Assembly: GCA_020025885.1 (NCBI GenBank)
Contig: JAHHRJ010000001.1
Span: forward strand, 1-64,000
DNA from: Butyricicoccus sp.
GTDB lineage: Bacteria; Bacillota; Clostridia; Oscillospirales; Butyricicoccaceae
Direction: 5' to 3'
Length of the DNA: 64,000 nt
Positions 41,644 to 50,812 of the stretch are shown in pieces. Below the pieces are notes generated by a model. It saw only the letters and a program-made list of their open reading frames with translations, had not been told where the DNA came from and made no database searches. Both the position numbers and the translations under genes were made by a program. Each line of letters starts with the position of its first letter. Position 1 is the stretch's first letter.

Positions 41644-42690
41644 ATGGGTTACTTCAATTTTTCCAAAGACATTGGTATCGATCTGGGTACCGCAAACACC
41701 CTGGTATACATGAAGGGGAAAGGCATCATCATGAGTGAGCCTTCTGTTGTTGCGGTGGATACCCGTGATGTGAACGCAAACGGCGAAGTCGGCGTTCGCT
41801 GCGTTGGTGCAGAGGCAAAGGCTGTAATCGGCCGTACCCCCGGCAGTATCGTGGCTGTGCGCCCCCTGAAGGACGGCGTTATCGCGGACTTTGACATCAC
41901 CGCTAATATGCTGAAGCAGTTTATGCAGAAGGCTTGCGGCAAGAGCATGTTCGTAAAGCCTCGTGTGGTTATCTGCATTCCTTCCGGCGTTACGGAAGTG
42001 GAACGCCGCGCTGTTAAGGAAGCTGCCATGAAGGCCGGCGCACGTCAGGTTTCTGTTATTGAAGAGCCCATGGCTGCTGCAATCGGTGCAGGCCTGCCCA
42101 TCAGCGAGCCTACCGGCTGCATGATCGTAGATATCGGCGGTGGTACGGCAGAAATCGCTGTGATTTCTCTGGGTGGCATTGTTGCAGCACGCAGCGTCCG
42201 CATGGCAGGCGATATGTTCGACCAGGCTATCATTGCTTTCATCAAGCGTAAGTATAACCTGCTGATCGGTGAGCGTACCGCAGAAGATATCAAGGTTGAG
42301 ATTGGCTCTGCATTCCCTCTGGAAGAGGAAATGAGCATGGAAATCAAGGGCCGCAACCTGGTGGACGGTCTGCCCAAGAACATCGTTGTACACAGCGAAG
42401 AAGTGCGTGAGTCCCTGACTGAGTGCCTGGAGAAAATCACCGAGGCAATCAAGGAGACGCTGGAGCGCACCCCGCCTGAACTGAGCGCCGACATCATCGA
42501 CCGCGGCATTACCCTGTCCGGCGGCGGTGCAATGCTGCGCGGCCTGGATAAGCTGATTGAAAGCGAAACCGGCATTGATGTGCACGTGGCAGAAAATCCC
42601 CTGGATTGTGTTGCAATGGGTGCAGGCGCTGTGCTGGATAACGTGGATGTTCTGCGTGACGTTCTGGACGACACCTCGATGCATCTGTAA
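41644..42690 (+). CDS. mreB: Rod-shape-determining actin homologue MreB
   Basis: 348 aa. Actin-fold ATPase: phosphate-1 DIGIDLGTANTLVYMKGKG, phosphate-2 MIVDIGGGTAEIAVISLGG and the adenosine motif LSGGGAMLRGLD. It forms membrane-bound filaments guiding the elongasome. Followed by mreC, mreD and a PBP2, the complete elongation set, so the organism should be rod-shaped or at least elongating. Start ATG 41644 with GGAGCAG upstream. Confidence 0.97.
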   Translation: MGYFNFSKDIGIDLGTANTLVYMKGKGIIMSEPSVVAVDTRDVNANGEVGVRCVGAEAKAVIGRTPGSIVAVRPLKDGVIADFDITANMLKQFMQKACGKSMFVKPRVVICIPSGVTEVERRAVKEAAMKAGARQVSVIEEPMAAAIGAGLPISEPTGCMIVDIGGGTAEIAVISLGGIVAARSVRMAGDMFDQAIIAFIKRKYNLLIGERTAEDIKVEIGSAFPLEEEMSMEIKGRNLVDGLPKNIVVHSEEVRESLTECLEKITEAIKETLERTPPELSADIIDRGITLSGGGAMLRGLDKLIESETGIDVHVAENPLDCVAMGAGAVLDNVDVLRDVLDDTSMHL

Positions 42691-42757
42691 GACTTCGAGC
42701 GGGCGCCACAGGCTGCCCGCTTTTCTGTTATCATAAAGGAAAGGAGTCAGCGCAAGG

Positions 42758-43588
42758 ATGCGGGATTTCTTTGAATCAAAAAAATTTAAGATCCTGTTGG
42801 GTGTAACGATCTTTTTGGCTGGCATCATGGCTTACGCTGGCGCAAACGATCGCCTGACTGCAGCCCCACAGGAAATCTTGGGCGTTGCATTGTATCCGTT
42901 CCAGTGGGTGTCTTCGCATATCAGCGAAGGTTTGGGCCAGACTTGGGAGAAGTACGTTAGCTTTGATGAAGTGCAGCAGGAGAATGAAACGCTCCGCCAG
43001 GAGAATAAACAGCTGCGCGATAAACTGGTGGCTTACGACCGCATGGAAGCAGAGCTGCGTGCCTATAAAGAACTGGATAAAATTCAGGAACAGAATCCGG
43101 AAAATACCTATGCGTCTGCATTTATCATCGGCCGGGACACGATGGATGTGTTTGGCGGATTTACAGTTGATGTGGGCACAACGAGCGGAATCCATAAAGG
43201 CAGTGTAGTTGTCAGTGATGATGGCTATTTGGTAGGTATTGTGCGCGAGGCAAATCTGACCAGCTGTAAGGTTATGACGGTTTTGCATCCCAGCTTTGCA
43301 GCTGCTGCAGCCATTTCCCGCACGAGGGACAATGGTATTCTGGCGGGCAGCGCCGATTATGCAGCGGACGGCCTTTGCGTAATGACCAACCTGCCTCGCC
43401 ATACCGAGGTTGAAGTGGAAGATCAGGTAATCACCACAGGCTTGGGCGAAGTGTTCCCGGAGGATGTGCTGGTGGGTACGGTGAGCGAGATCCTGCCGGA
43501 ATCCGGCGGCAAATCGCTGCAGGCTGTGATTAAACCGGGTGCGGATATCCAATCGCTGACCCATGTGTTTGTACTGACAAATGACTGA
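42758..43588 (+). CDS. mreC: Rod-shape-determining protein MreC
   Basis: 276 aa. N-terminal membrane helix (about 10-28), a coiled coil (EVQQENETLRQENKQLRDKL, about 67-100), and a beta-rich extracellular MreC domain (VDVGTTSGIHKGSVVVSDDGYLVGIVREA, then ITTGLGEVFPEDVLVGTV). Links MreB to the peptidoglycan synthases. Start ATG 42758 behind AAAGGAG. A small terminator-like hairpin separates it from mreD. Confidence 0.94.
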   Translation: MRDFFESKKFKILLGVTIFLAGIMAYAGANDRLTAAPQEILGVALYPFQWVSSHISEGLGQTWEKYVSFDEVQQENETLRQENKQLRDKLVAYDRMEAELRAYKELDKIQEQNPENTYASAFIIGRDTMDVFGGFTVDVGTTSGIHKGSVVVSDDGYLVGIVREANLTSCKVMTVLHPSFAAAAAISRTRDNGILAGSADYAADGLCVMTNLPRHTEVEVEDQVITTGLGEVFPEDVLVGTVSEILPESGGKSLQAVIKPGADIQSLTHVFVLTND

Positions 43589-43591
43589 TAA

Positions 43592-43618
43592 AAGGCCGCC
43601 TTGCCGGCGGCCTTTTTG
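43592..43618 (+). terminator. Intra-operon terminator between mreC and mreD
   Basis: AAGGCCGCC-TTGCC-GGCGGCCTT followed by TTT. Its position inside the mre operon suggests partial attenuation of mreD-pbp2. Confidence 0.7.
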
Positions 43619-43650
43619 TTTTTTTAAAACCGGAAGAAGGGCGTGTTGAT

Positions 43651-44172
43651 ATGGAATCTCAAAATAAGCGAAACGGAATTCTGATAGCGCGCTGGGGACT
43701 ATATACGCTGGTGCTTCTGGTGGCGGCTGCACTGCAGTCTACGCCGGGATTTTTATGTGTAGGTTCGTGCAAGGCTTTTCTGATCCTGGGCGTGTGCATT
43801 GCAGTCAGCGTGCAGGAAGATGAATTCTCCGGTGCGCTGTTTGGTGCTGTGGGCGGTATGCTGTGGGATTTTACAGCAGGACGCACCATAGGATTTTTTG
43901 CCATCGTAATGTTGTTCATCTGCTTTTTCTGTTCCGTATTGGTGCAGTTGTATCTGAAAAAAGCGTACATCAACATTTTCCTGCTGAATGTTGTGGCAGG
44001 AATTGTAGTAACTGGCATGGACTTCTTGTTTGATTACTGGATGCGTGGATATCCGGAACCCATGCGCGTTTATGCTACGATTATTCTGCCGGAGGTAGTG
44101 ATTTCTGCATTGCTGGCGCTGTTGAGCGTGCGGCTAATCCACAGCATTGCCAGCTGGCTGTCTTTGCCTTGA
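43651..44172 (+). CDS. mreD: Rod-shape-determining protein MreD
   Basis: 173 aa with five or six membrane helices and little else: WGLYTLVLLVAAALQSTPGF, FLILGVCIAVSV, GAVGGMLWDFTAGRTIGFFA. The conserved GAxGGxLxDFxxG pattern in the middle is the MreD mark. It sits in the membrane with MreC and PBP2. SD GAAGAAGGG before ATG 43651; the next gene begins 16 bp after its stop. Confidence 0.9.
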   Translation: MESQNKRNGILIARWGLYTLVLLVAAALQSTPGFLCVGSCKAFLILGVCIAVSVQEDEFSGALFGAVGGMLWDFTAGRTIGFFAIVMLFICFFCSVLVQLYLKKAYINIFLLNVVAGIVVTGMDFLFDYWMRGYPEPMRVYATIILPEVVISALLALLSVRLIHSIASWLSLP

Positions 44173-44188
44173 AAGAAAGGAACGCACT

Positions 44189-46327
44189 ATGAGTGATGAA
44201 AAGAAAACAACACAACATCGTGTGACATTCCTGGTTTGCGTTTCGTTTGTCATTATGGGCTTATACCTGCTGCGTATGGTATACCTGCAAATCATCAACG
44301 GAGAAAAATTTCTGGGAATGGCATCTAACACGACGGATTATGAATTCTCAATTACTGCGGCACGTGGTGACATTGTAGACCAGGAAGGACGCCCGATTGC
44401 TACAAACACCACTTGCTACAATCTGTTGGTGAATCAGCTGCTGTTAGGCGAAAACGATGTGAACAAGGTCTTGCAGGATTTGATCACAATTTTGCAGGAA
44501 AGCCAGGAGGACTGGAACGACCAGCTTTTGATTGGAATGCCGGATGAAAATGGTCATTATGAATTTACTGCAGCAGCAAATGATGAGCGGGCACAAAAGC
44601 GTTTGGCAGAAGTAAAGGACAATCTGAAGGTACAGCAGTATGCCACCGCAGATAACGTGATGAACGCCATTGTGGAAAAGTTTGCACTGCAGGAATATGA
44701 TGCCACATGGCAGCGTTTGTTGGGTGGTGTGCGCTACCAGATGTACAGCGAAGGATTTTCCAATCGAAATCGCTTTACACTGGCAGAGGATATCTCGGAC
44801 GAAACTATGGCAATCGTACGGGAAAACAGCCTGAATATCCCCGGTGCGGAAATCGAGGAAACTACGGTTCGCGTCTATCCGGACGGCACGCTGATGCCCC
44901 ATTTGGTGGGCTCGATAGGCAAGATCATGGCAGAGGACTGGAAAAAGGTCGATAAGAACGGCAATGAAACCAAACCTTTGCAGGATCTGGGGTATGCCAT
45001 GAACGACCTGATTGGTCAGTCTGGACTGGAAAGTGTCTTTGAGCTGGATCTGCGCGGCAAGGACGGCAGAAAAACCGTTACAGTGGACAGCAGTGGTACA
45101 ATTGTTGGTTCTACCGTGACACAAGAGCCGGAACCGGGATTGACGGTACGAACCACCATCAATCAGGATTTCCAGAAGGCAACGTATCAGGCGCTGGAAA
45201 AAACGATCCTGAACTTGCAGCAAAATGGAGGCCAGGGCTCCGGCGCCGAAGCAAATGCAGGCTCTGCTGTGGTAATTGACGTAAAAACAGGCGCAGTCCT
45301 GGCGATGGCCAATTATCCCAGCTTTGATTTGAATTTGTACCAGAGCAACTACGATCAGTATATGGCAGACCCGGCTTTGCCGCTGTACAACCGAGCCATG
45401 ATGGGATTGTATACGCCTGGTTCCATTTTTAAGCCTGCGGTTGCCACGGCCGGCCTGTTGTCCGGTACGATCGGCCTGAATGAAAAAGTGCCTTGCTATG
45501 GACGTTACGAGTATTTTGACGACTATAAGCCGCGCTGTACCAGTGTGAAGCATCGAGGTCCGACAGACCTGTTCACCGCAATTCAGCGAAGCTGCAACGT
45601 GTTCTTTTACGATGTGGGCCGCCGTACGACCAGTGATGTGTATAATGAATATGCAAAACGGTTAGGCATGGGTATTCACACCGGCCTGGAAACAGAGGCT
45701 ACGGTGGGACGCGGCTTGACGGAATATACAGGCCGACTGACCACAAAAGCGGATAGCAACTATACCAACTCTCTGGAAATTCAGGCCGCTATCGGTCAGG
45801 GAAACACCGTAATCACACCGGTACAGATGGCAACCTATGCTGCTACACTGGCAAGCCATGGTACGCGCTACAAAGTGCACATGGTGGATGCGCTTTTGGA
45901 TTCCAACACAGGCGAAGTTGTGAAACAATTTGAACCGGTGGTAGAAGATCAGCTGGAAGATAATATGGGAGCATTTGATGCAATCGAACACGGTATGGTC
46001 GGTGCAGCACAGGCCAACAGTGTGCTGGGCAACTATCCGTATACCATTGCCAGCAAGACTGGTTCGCCCCAGAGGTCAGAATCCTATATCAACCGCGCGG
46101 GTGTGCGTAAGTATTTCACGAACAGTAACATGATCGCCTATGGCCCCGTGGAAGATCCTCAGATTGCAGTGGCGGTTGTTATTGAGTACGGTGGCGGCGG
46201 TGCAAAGGCTGCTCCGGTGATTGCTGACATTTTTGATGCATATTTCTTTGCTCAGTCCGGTGCCGAACAGGAGACGCCTGCCGAACCGATTCCCGATGCG
46301 GAAGCAGATGCTGCAGTTGCGGAATAA
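44189..46327 (+). CDS. mrdA: Penicillin-binding protein 2 (elongation-specific transpeptidase)
   Basis: 712 aa from ATG 44189 behind AAAGAAAGG. One N-terminal membrane helix (about 13-35), a PBP dimerisation/pedestal domain with GDIVDQEGRPIATN, and the transpeptidase domain: active Ser412 in SIFK, S468-C-N470, and K623-T-G. This class B PBP cross-links side-wall peptidoglycan and completes the mreBCD set. The C-terminal tail is acidic (ETPAEPIPDAEADAAVAE) and longer than usual. No rodA follows in the window. Confidence 0.93.
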   Translation: MSDEKKTTQHRVTFLVCVSFVIMGLYLLRMVYLQIINGEKFLGMASNTTDYEFSITAARGDIVDQEGRPIATNTTCYNLLVNQLLLGENDVNKVLQDLITILQESQEDWNDQLLIGMPDENGHYEFTAAANDERAQKRLAEVKDNLKVQQYATADNVMNAIVEKFALQEYDATWQRLLGGVRYQMYSEGFSNRNRFTLAEDISDETMAIVRENSLNIPGAEIEETTVRVYPDGTLMPHLVGSIGKIMAEDWKKVDKNGNETKPLQDLGYAMNDLIGQSGLESVFELDLRGKDGRKTVTVDSSGTIVGSTVTQEPEPGLTVRTTINQDFQKATYQALEKTILNLQQNGGQGSGAEANAGSAVVIDVKTGAVLAMANYPSFDLNLYQSNYDQYMADPALPLYNRAMMGLYTPGSIFKPAVATAGLLSGTIGLNEKVPCYGRYEYFDDYKPRCTSVKHRGPTDLFTAIQRSCNVFFYDVGRRTTSDVYNEYAKRLGMGIHTGLETEATVGRGLTEYTGRLTTKADSNYTNSLEIQAAIGQGNTVITPVQMATYAATLASHGTRYKVHMVDALLDSNTGEVVKQFEPVVEDQLEDNMGAFDAIEHGMVGAAQANSVLGNYPYTIASKTGSPQRSESYINRAGVRKYFTNSNMIAYGPVEDPQIAVAVVIEYGGGGAKAAPVIADIFDAYFFAQSGAEQETPAEPIPDAEADAAVAE

Positions 46328-46410
46328 TTGGGAAAATGTTGTCATAAAAATAAAAGTATGATATTATAATACAGTTACGCATAAAAATGAAACGGAGGAT
46401 GCACACGAAG

Positions 46411-47139
46411 ATGAAAACGATCATGGTGGCATCCGGCAAGGGCGGAACCGGAAAAAGTACGGTTTCTGTATTACTGGGAGCGCGGCTTGCGGCACATGGA
46501 AAAAAGGTGCTGCTGATTGAACTGGACTCTGGTCTGCGCAGCGTGGACATCATATCGGGCGTATACGGCAAGACGGTGTATGATATCGAGGATGTGCTGT
46601 GCGGACGATGCAACGGCGAAAAAGCCGTGGTGGAAAGCCCGCTTTATCCAGGGCTTTCGGTCATCAGTGCGCCCTACGAAGGCGGTGCCGTGACCAAAGA
46701 AGCACTGCAAAAGCTGTGCCTTGCAATGGAACCGTTTTTTGATATTATCATGCTGGACACAGCTGCTGGCATGGGGGCGCCGTTTCAGGCTGCAAAAGCC
46801 TGCGCAACGCAGGCACTGCTTGTGCTGACGCCGGACCCTGTGGCACTGCGAGATGGCCGCATCGTATCGGATGCGCTGTTTAGCAGCGATATGCCGGAGA
46901 TTCGTCTGATTGTAAATCGTGTTACACATAAGACATTTCAGCAGGGTGCTGTGCGCGACATTGACGAATGTATCGATACTGTGTGTGCACAGTTGATTGG
47001 AATACTGCCGGAAAGCCCGGAGCTGCAAATTGCAGCAGCAAAAGGAACGGCACTGCCTGCAGATTGTTTAGCATTTACGGCGGTAGATAATATCGCACGC
47101 CGTTTGGAAGGTGAAAGAATCACCTTGGCCGTACTGTAA
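46411..47139 (+). CDS. MinD/ParA-type ATPase (MinD-like, orphan)
   Basis: 242 aa from ATG 46411. Deviant Walker A KGGTGKST at about 10-17 with the signature lysine, switch I ELDSGLRSVDIISG, and Walker B IIMLDTAAGMG. The sequence resembles MinD (septum-site positioning). No minC or minE is adjacent, and the C-terminus ends RRLEGERITLAVL without the amphipathic Phe/Lys helix that anchors MinD to membrane. It may therefore be a MinD-like ATPase with another partner. Located between pbp2 and mgsA, a position where Clostridia commonly carry minC-minD. Confidence 0.8.
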   Translation: MKTIMVASGKGGTGKSTVSVLLGARLAAHGKKVLLIELDSGLRSVDIISGVYGKTVYDIEDVLCGRCNGEKAVVESPLYPGLSVISAPYEGGAVTKEALQKLCLAMEPFFDIIMLDTAAGMGAPFQAAKACATQALLVLTPDPVALRDGRIVSDALFSSDMPEIRLIVNRVTHKTFQQGAVRDIDECIDTVCAQLIGILPESPELQIAAAKGTALPADCLAFTAVDNIARRLEGERITLAVL

Positions 47140-47172
47140 AACGTTACGGAATAGTAATGGGAGGAATTTTCT

Positions 47173-47574
47173 ATGACGATTGCATTGATTGCAAGCGATT
47201 CAAAAAAAGAACTGCTGGCTCGTTTCTGCATGGCATACTGCCGTGTTCTGGGTCGGCATGAGCTGATCGCAACCGGTACTACCGGCAAAATGGTGGAAGA
47301 TATTGCCGGTTTGCCGGTAAAGCGTTTTATGTCCGGCACCCATGGCGGCGACCAGCAGATCGCATCACGCATTGCCTGCAATGAAATTGATATGCTGCTG
47401 TTTTTCCGTGACCCTAACAATACCAACACCAATGAAGTGAATGCGATGAATCTGCTGCGCCTGTGTGATGTACACAACATTCCTGTCGGCACCAATATTG
47501 CTACGGCAGAAGTGCTGATTCACGGCTTGGAACGCGGCGATCTGGACTGGCGCGAAATTGTCCACGCAAAATAA
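47173..47574 (+). CDS. mgsA: Methylglyoxal synthase-like protein with altered active-site loop
   Basis: 133 aa. Overall the MgsA fold and neighbours are right: IALIASDSKKEL at the start, ATGTTGK, SGTHGGDQQIAS with the catalytic aspartate, and LLRLCDVHNIPVGTNIATAE. However, the start has Ser in place of the phosphate-contacting His (usually AHDxKK), and the loop after FFRDP reads NNTNTNEVNAMN, lacking the His and Asp of the usual PHEPD segment. MgsA converts dihydroxyacetone phosphate to methylglyoxal plus phosphate. The retained GGDQQ favours the same chemistry, but activity needs testing. SD GGGAGGA before ATG 47173. Confidence 0.8.
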   Translation: MTIALIASDSKKELLARFCMAYCRVLGRHELIATGTTGKMVEDIAGLPVKRFMSGTHGGDQQIASRIACNEIDMLLFFRDPNNTNTNEVNAMNLLRLCDVHNIPVGTNIATAEVLIHGLERGDLDWREIVHAK

Positions 47575-47585
47575 AGGCAAAAGCA

Positions 47586-47616
47586 AAGGCAGGGCTTTGA
47601 GCCCTGCCTTTTTTAT
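47586..47616 (+). terminator. mgsA terminator
   Basis: AAGGCAGGGCT-TTG-AGCCCTGCCTT followed by TTTTT. Confidence 0.88.
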
Positions 47617-47712
47617 TGAAAGTAGCTAGGATCGAGCCGCGGAAAAGGAAAAGACACAGAGACTGGGTTAAATAGGTGGATGTTTCCCGAAAAAATAGCG
47701 GCAGGTTTTCAC

Positions 47713-47741
47713 TTGCAATTTGAGACGATTTATATTATAAT
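47713..47741 (+). promoter_or_regulatory. Promoter of the SRP RNA
   Basis: TTGCAA (47713-47718), 17 bp, TATAAT (47736-47741), about 7 nt before the RNA 5' end. Confidence 0.8.
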
Positions 47742-47747
47742 AAACCA

Positions 47748-47936
47748 TACCGGACAGCGCCTGCTGCGTGGTTCGGCATACAGATGTGGGGCCTGTGCGA
47801 TGGGCCGGTCGTGAACCAGGTCAGGTGGGGAACCAAGCAGCCTTAAGCGTCCGTACCGTGCGCCGCAGTCACCCTGCATCTGTATGCCGAGCTCCGCAAG
47901 GCGGGGAATGTTCCCCGCGGCCCTGTCCGTTTTTTA
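47748..47936 (+). ncRNA. ffs: Signal recognition particle RNA (4.5S/6S-type)
   Basis: The conserved Ffh-binding hairpin is clear: GAACCAGGTCAGGTGGGGAA...CCAAGCAGCC around 47813-47845. A long helix pairs GTTCGGCATACAGATG (47771-47786) with CATCTGTATGCCGAGC (about 47877-47892), and the ends CGGACAG (47751-47757) and CTGTCCG (47923-47929) close the molecule, followed by a T-run that terminates it. An extra GC hairpin GCGGGGAATGTTCCCCGC lies near the 3' end. With Ffh it targets membrane proteins to the translocon. The position just before dnaX is the standard Firmicutes order. Confidence 0.93.
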
Positions 47937-47963
47937 TTGTAATTTTTACGGGAGGTAAGGCTT

Positions 47964-49742
47964 ATGTATCGCGCTCTTTACCGCAAATGGCGTCCCCAGC
48001 GATTTGAGGACGTGGTGGGACAGAAAGCCATTGTGACCGCCCTGAAAAATCAAATCACAGCTGGACGTATTGGGCATGCCTATCTGTTTACCGGCGTGCG
48101 AGGAACAGGCAAGACCACTTGCGCGAAGATTTTTGCGAAAGCGGTCAATTGCCTGCACCCGGAAAATGGTGACCCGTGCGGCGAATGTGAGGTGTGCCGC
48201 GGCATCGACAATGGCAGTCTGTTGGACGTGGTGGAAATGGACGCTGCATCCAATAACGGTGTTGATGATATCCGCGATCTGCGCGACGAAACGGCATACA
48301 CACCCAGCGTTTGCAAGTACAAAGTATACATCATCGATGAGGTGCACATGCTGTCCGTAGCAGCATTTAATGCACTGCTCAAAACGTTGGAAGAACCGCC
48401 GGCCCATGTGATTTTTATTTTGGCAACCACCGAAATCCACAAGGTCCCGGCAACGATTTTGTCCCGCTGCCAGCGGTATGATTTTACGCGTATTCGTCCG
48501 GAAGATATTGCAGGACGGATTCGACAGGTGGCGGATGCAGAACAGCTGGAGTTGACGGAAGGCGCAGCAAGCTTAATTGCACGCCTGGCAGATGGCGCGC
48601 TGCGTGATGCGCTTTCCATCTTGGACACTTGTGCCGGTGTAACGCAGACGATTGACGAAGAATTGGTACGCCGCATGGCAGGTGTTACAGACCGAAGCTA
48701 CCTGTTCCGCCTGTCGGATGCAATCGCCGCCAAAGACGGCGCAGCTGCACTGGCTGAATTGGCAGAGCTGCGCCAGCAGTCTGTGGATATGAAGCGCCTG
48801 GCGGATGAACTGGTGGGTCACTACCGCAATTTGATGCTGGCAGCTTTGCCGGGCGGAAAAACGCTTTTGAGCGGCATCAGCCCGGAAGAAGAACAGCTTT
48901 ACCTGACAAAGGCAGGACAGACTACTCAGGCAGAATCCATTCGTGCCATTCGTGAGATTGGCTCCGCAATGGAGAAGATGACACGCGGCAATAATCAGCG
49001 TATCGCATTGGAGCTGGCGTTGTTTTCACTGACAGAAGGTCCGCAGGCAATGCCGGTTATGATGACAGCACAGCCTGTGGGAATTGCACACCCGGCGGCA
49101 ACAGCGCAAGCAGCAAGACCCTTTACGTCAGGTCCGGTAGCTCCGTTTGCGGCAGCGCCAGTAGTGCAGGCATCGGCTACTCCGGAACCTGAAAAGATTC
49201 CGAATACAGAAGATTTGCCGCCCTGGGAGCAGGACAGCACTCCGGTATCGGCAGAGCCTGAGCAGAAAGAGCCGCAGGCGGAGATCTCCACTGAGGAGAT
49301 TCCTCCCTGGGAAAATCAGCCTGCTGCACCGCAGGAAATCCCGGAAAGAAAACCTGCTCCGGTGGTGCAAGAAAACGCGCAGCCAGCAGTAGAAAAGCCT
49401 GCACCGGGCGAGTTCGCTTCCTGGCCGCAGGTTGTAGAACAGCTGCAAAGCCAGGACCCGATGCTGTACCCGTACTTGAAAAACTCCAAGGCGTACTTTG
49501 ACGGACGCCGCGTTTTGATCGACGGTGGAAGCATGTTCCGAGATTTTATCCGTGCAAACAAGGCAAGCCAGCGTTCCATCAAAAAAGTGATTGCTGCGGT
49601 AACCGGCTTGCAGTGCGGCATTGGCCCTTACGAAGCGGAGAAAACCACCGAAAAGAAAGCAAATGCAGAGCAAAGTCTGGAACAGCTGCAACAGCTGGGT
49701 CTGGATGTTATTATAAAAAATACAGAAAACAGCCGCCACTAA
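47964..49742 (+). CDS. dnaX: DNA polymerase III subunit gamma/tau
   Basis: 592 aa. AAA+ clamp loader: ALYRKWRPQRFEDVVGQ start, Walker A GVRGTGKTT (about 45-53), zinc site with four Cys (CLHPENGDPCGECEVC), DEVHMLS, sensor motif SRCQRYDFTRI. The middle (about 365-480) is a Pro/Ala/Glu-rich linker with two repeats of the type EDLPPWE and EEIPPWEN; the C-terminal domain (about 485-590) would bind the polymerase. I see no A AAA AAG slippery site, so a frameshifted gamma form is not indicated. SD GGGAGGTAAGG before ATG 47964. Confidence 0.95.
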   Translation: MYRALYRKWRPQRFEDVVGQKAIVTALKNQITAGRIGHAYLFTGVRGTGKTTCAKIFAKAVNCLHPENGDPCGECEVCRGIDNGSLLDVVEMDAASNNGVDDIRDLRDETAYTPSVCKYKVYIIDEVHMLSVAAFNALLKTLEEPPAHVIFILATTEIHKVPATILSRCQRYDFTRIRPEDIAGRIRQVADAEQLELTEGAASLIARLADGALRDALSILDTCAGVTQTIDEELVRRMAGVTDRSYLFRLSDAIAAKDGAAALAELAELRQQSVDMKRLADELVGHYRNLMLAALPGGKTLLSGISPEEEQLYLTKAGQTTQAESIRAIREIGSAMEKMTRGNNQRIALELALFSLTEGPQAMPVMMTAQPVGIAHPAATAQAARPFTSGPVAPFAAAPVVQASATPEPEKIPNTEDLPPWEQDSTPVSAEPEQKEPQAEISTEEIPPWENQPAAPQEIPERKPAPVVQENAQPAVEKPAPGEFASWPQVVEQLQSQDPMLYPYLKNSKAYFDGRRVLIDGGSMFRDFIRANKASQRSIKKVIAAVTGLQCGIGPYEAEKTTEKKANAEQSLEQLQQLGLDVIIKNTENSRH

Positions 49743-49767
49743 AGCGGACAGGAAAGGATATACGATT

Positions 49768-50103
49768 ATGAAAGCAAGAATGCCCCAGGGCTACGGCCGT
49801 CCCGACATGAACGCACTGATGCGCCAGGCACAGAAGATGCAGAGCGATATGCAGGCAAAGCAGGCAGAGCTGGAAGCTACCGAATACACCGGCAGCGCTT
49901 CTGGTGAACTGGTTACTGTGACCATGAACGGCAAGCATGAAGTTTCCTCCATCAAGATCAAGCCGGAGGCTGTGGACCCGGACGATATCGAGATGCTGGA
50001 AGACCTGGTTGCAGCTGCTGTGAATGCTACGGTTGCCAAGGTGGACGAGGCAGCATCGGATGCTATGGGCAAGCTGACCGGCGGCATGAACCTGGGCCTG
50101 TAA
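49768..50103 (+). CDS. YbaB/EbfC nucleoid-associated protein
   Basis: 111 aa. Pattern of YbaB: DMNALMRQAQKMQSDMQAKQAELE, then GELVTVTMNGKHEVSSIKIKPEAVDPDD and the C-terminal LEDLVAAAVNATVAKVDE. A dimeric DNA-binding protein encoded between dnaX and recR in most bacteria, as here. Thought to shape chromosome structure near replication/repair factors. SD GAAAGGAT. Confidence 0.94.
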   Translation: MKARMPQGYGRPDMNALMRQAQKMQSDMQAKQAELEATEYTGSASGELVTVTMNGKHEVSSIKIKPEAVDPDDIEMLEDLVAAAVNATVAKVDEAASDAMGKLTGGMNLGL

Positions 50104-50130
50104 GATCGTAAAACAAAGGAGCATAAAAGC

Positions 50131-50730
50131 ATGGGATTTAACGCTGCGCCGCTGGAACGGCTCATCGATGAATTTTCCAAATTCCCCGGGATTGGACGCA
50201 AAGGCGCTACCCGTATGGCGTATCAGGTGCTGGGAATGTCCCCGGCAAATGCAGAACAGCTGGCAGATGCCATTCGTTCTGCCCATTCGAAGCTGCATCG
50301 CTGCAAGTATTGCCAGGATTACACCGAAAACGAGGTGTGTGCAATCTGCGCCAGCCCCAAGCGAGACCGCTCTGTTATTTGCGTAGTGGAAAATCCCAGG
50401 GACATTGTGGCGTTTGAACGCACCAGAGAATATCATGGTCTGTACCATGTATTGCACGGCCTGATTAGCCCCATGGATGGTGTGAACGCAGAACAGCTGA
50501 CCATCAAGCCGCTTTTGGCTCGTTTGGGCGACGGCACGGTGAAGGAAGTCATTATGGCGACCAATCCCACCGTTGAGGGCGAAGCAACTGCAATGTATCT
50601 GGCACGCCTGATTAAGCCGCTGGGCATCAAGACCAGCCGTTTGGCTTACGGCCTGCCGGTTGGTTCCAGCCTGGAATATGCGGATGAGACCACGCTGTAT
50701 CGTGCACTGTCAGGCCGCGACGAGCTGTAA
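50131..50730 (+). CDS. recR: Recombination mediator RecR
   Basis: 199 aa. Helix-hairpin-helix (FSKFPGIGRKGATRMAY), a four-cysteine zinc finger (CKYCQDYTENEVCAIC), Toprim domain (ICVVENPRDIVAFERTREYHGLYHVLHG, about 80-175) and the C-terminal Walker-like TSRLAYGLPVGSSLEYAD. Loads RecA onto SSB-coated DNA with RecO. Follows ybaB by 27 bp. Confidence 0.96.
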   Translation: MGFNAAPLERLIDEFSKFPGIGRKGATRMAYQVLGMSPANAEQLADAIRSAHSKLHRCKYCQDYTENEVCAICASPKRDRSVICVVENPRDIVAFERTREYHGLYHVLHGLISPMDGVNAEQLTIKPLLARLGDGTVKEVIMATNPTVEGEATAMYLARLIKPLGIKTSRLAYGLPVGSSLEYADETTLYRALSGRDEL

Positions 50731-50812
50731 ACAGATTTCGCTTGCATTCGCAGAGAATTTTGTGATATACTAACTATCCGAACCAAAGCTTTACCGGAAA
50801 GGAGAGATACAA

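Noticed and set aside
47964..49742. Programmed frameshift making a short DnaX form
   Set aside because: No A-rich slippery heptamer is present in the middle of the gene.
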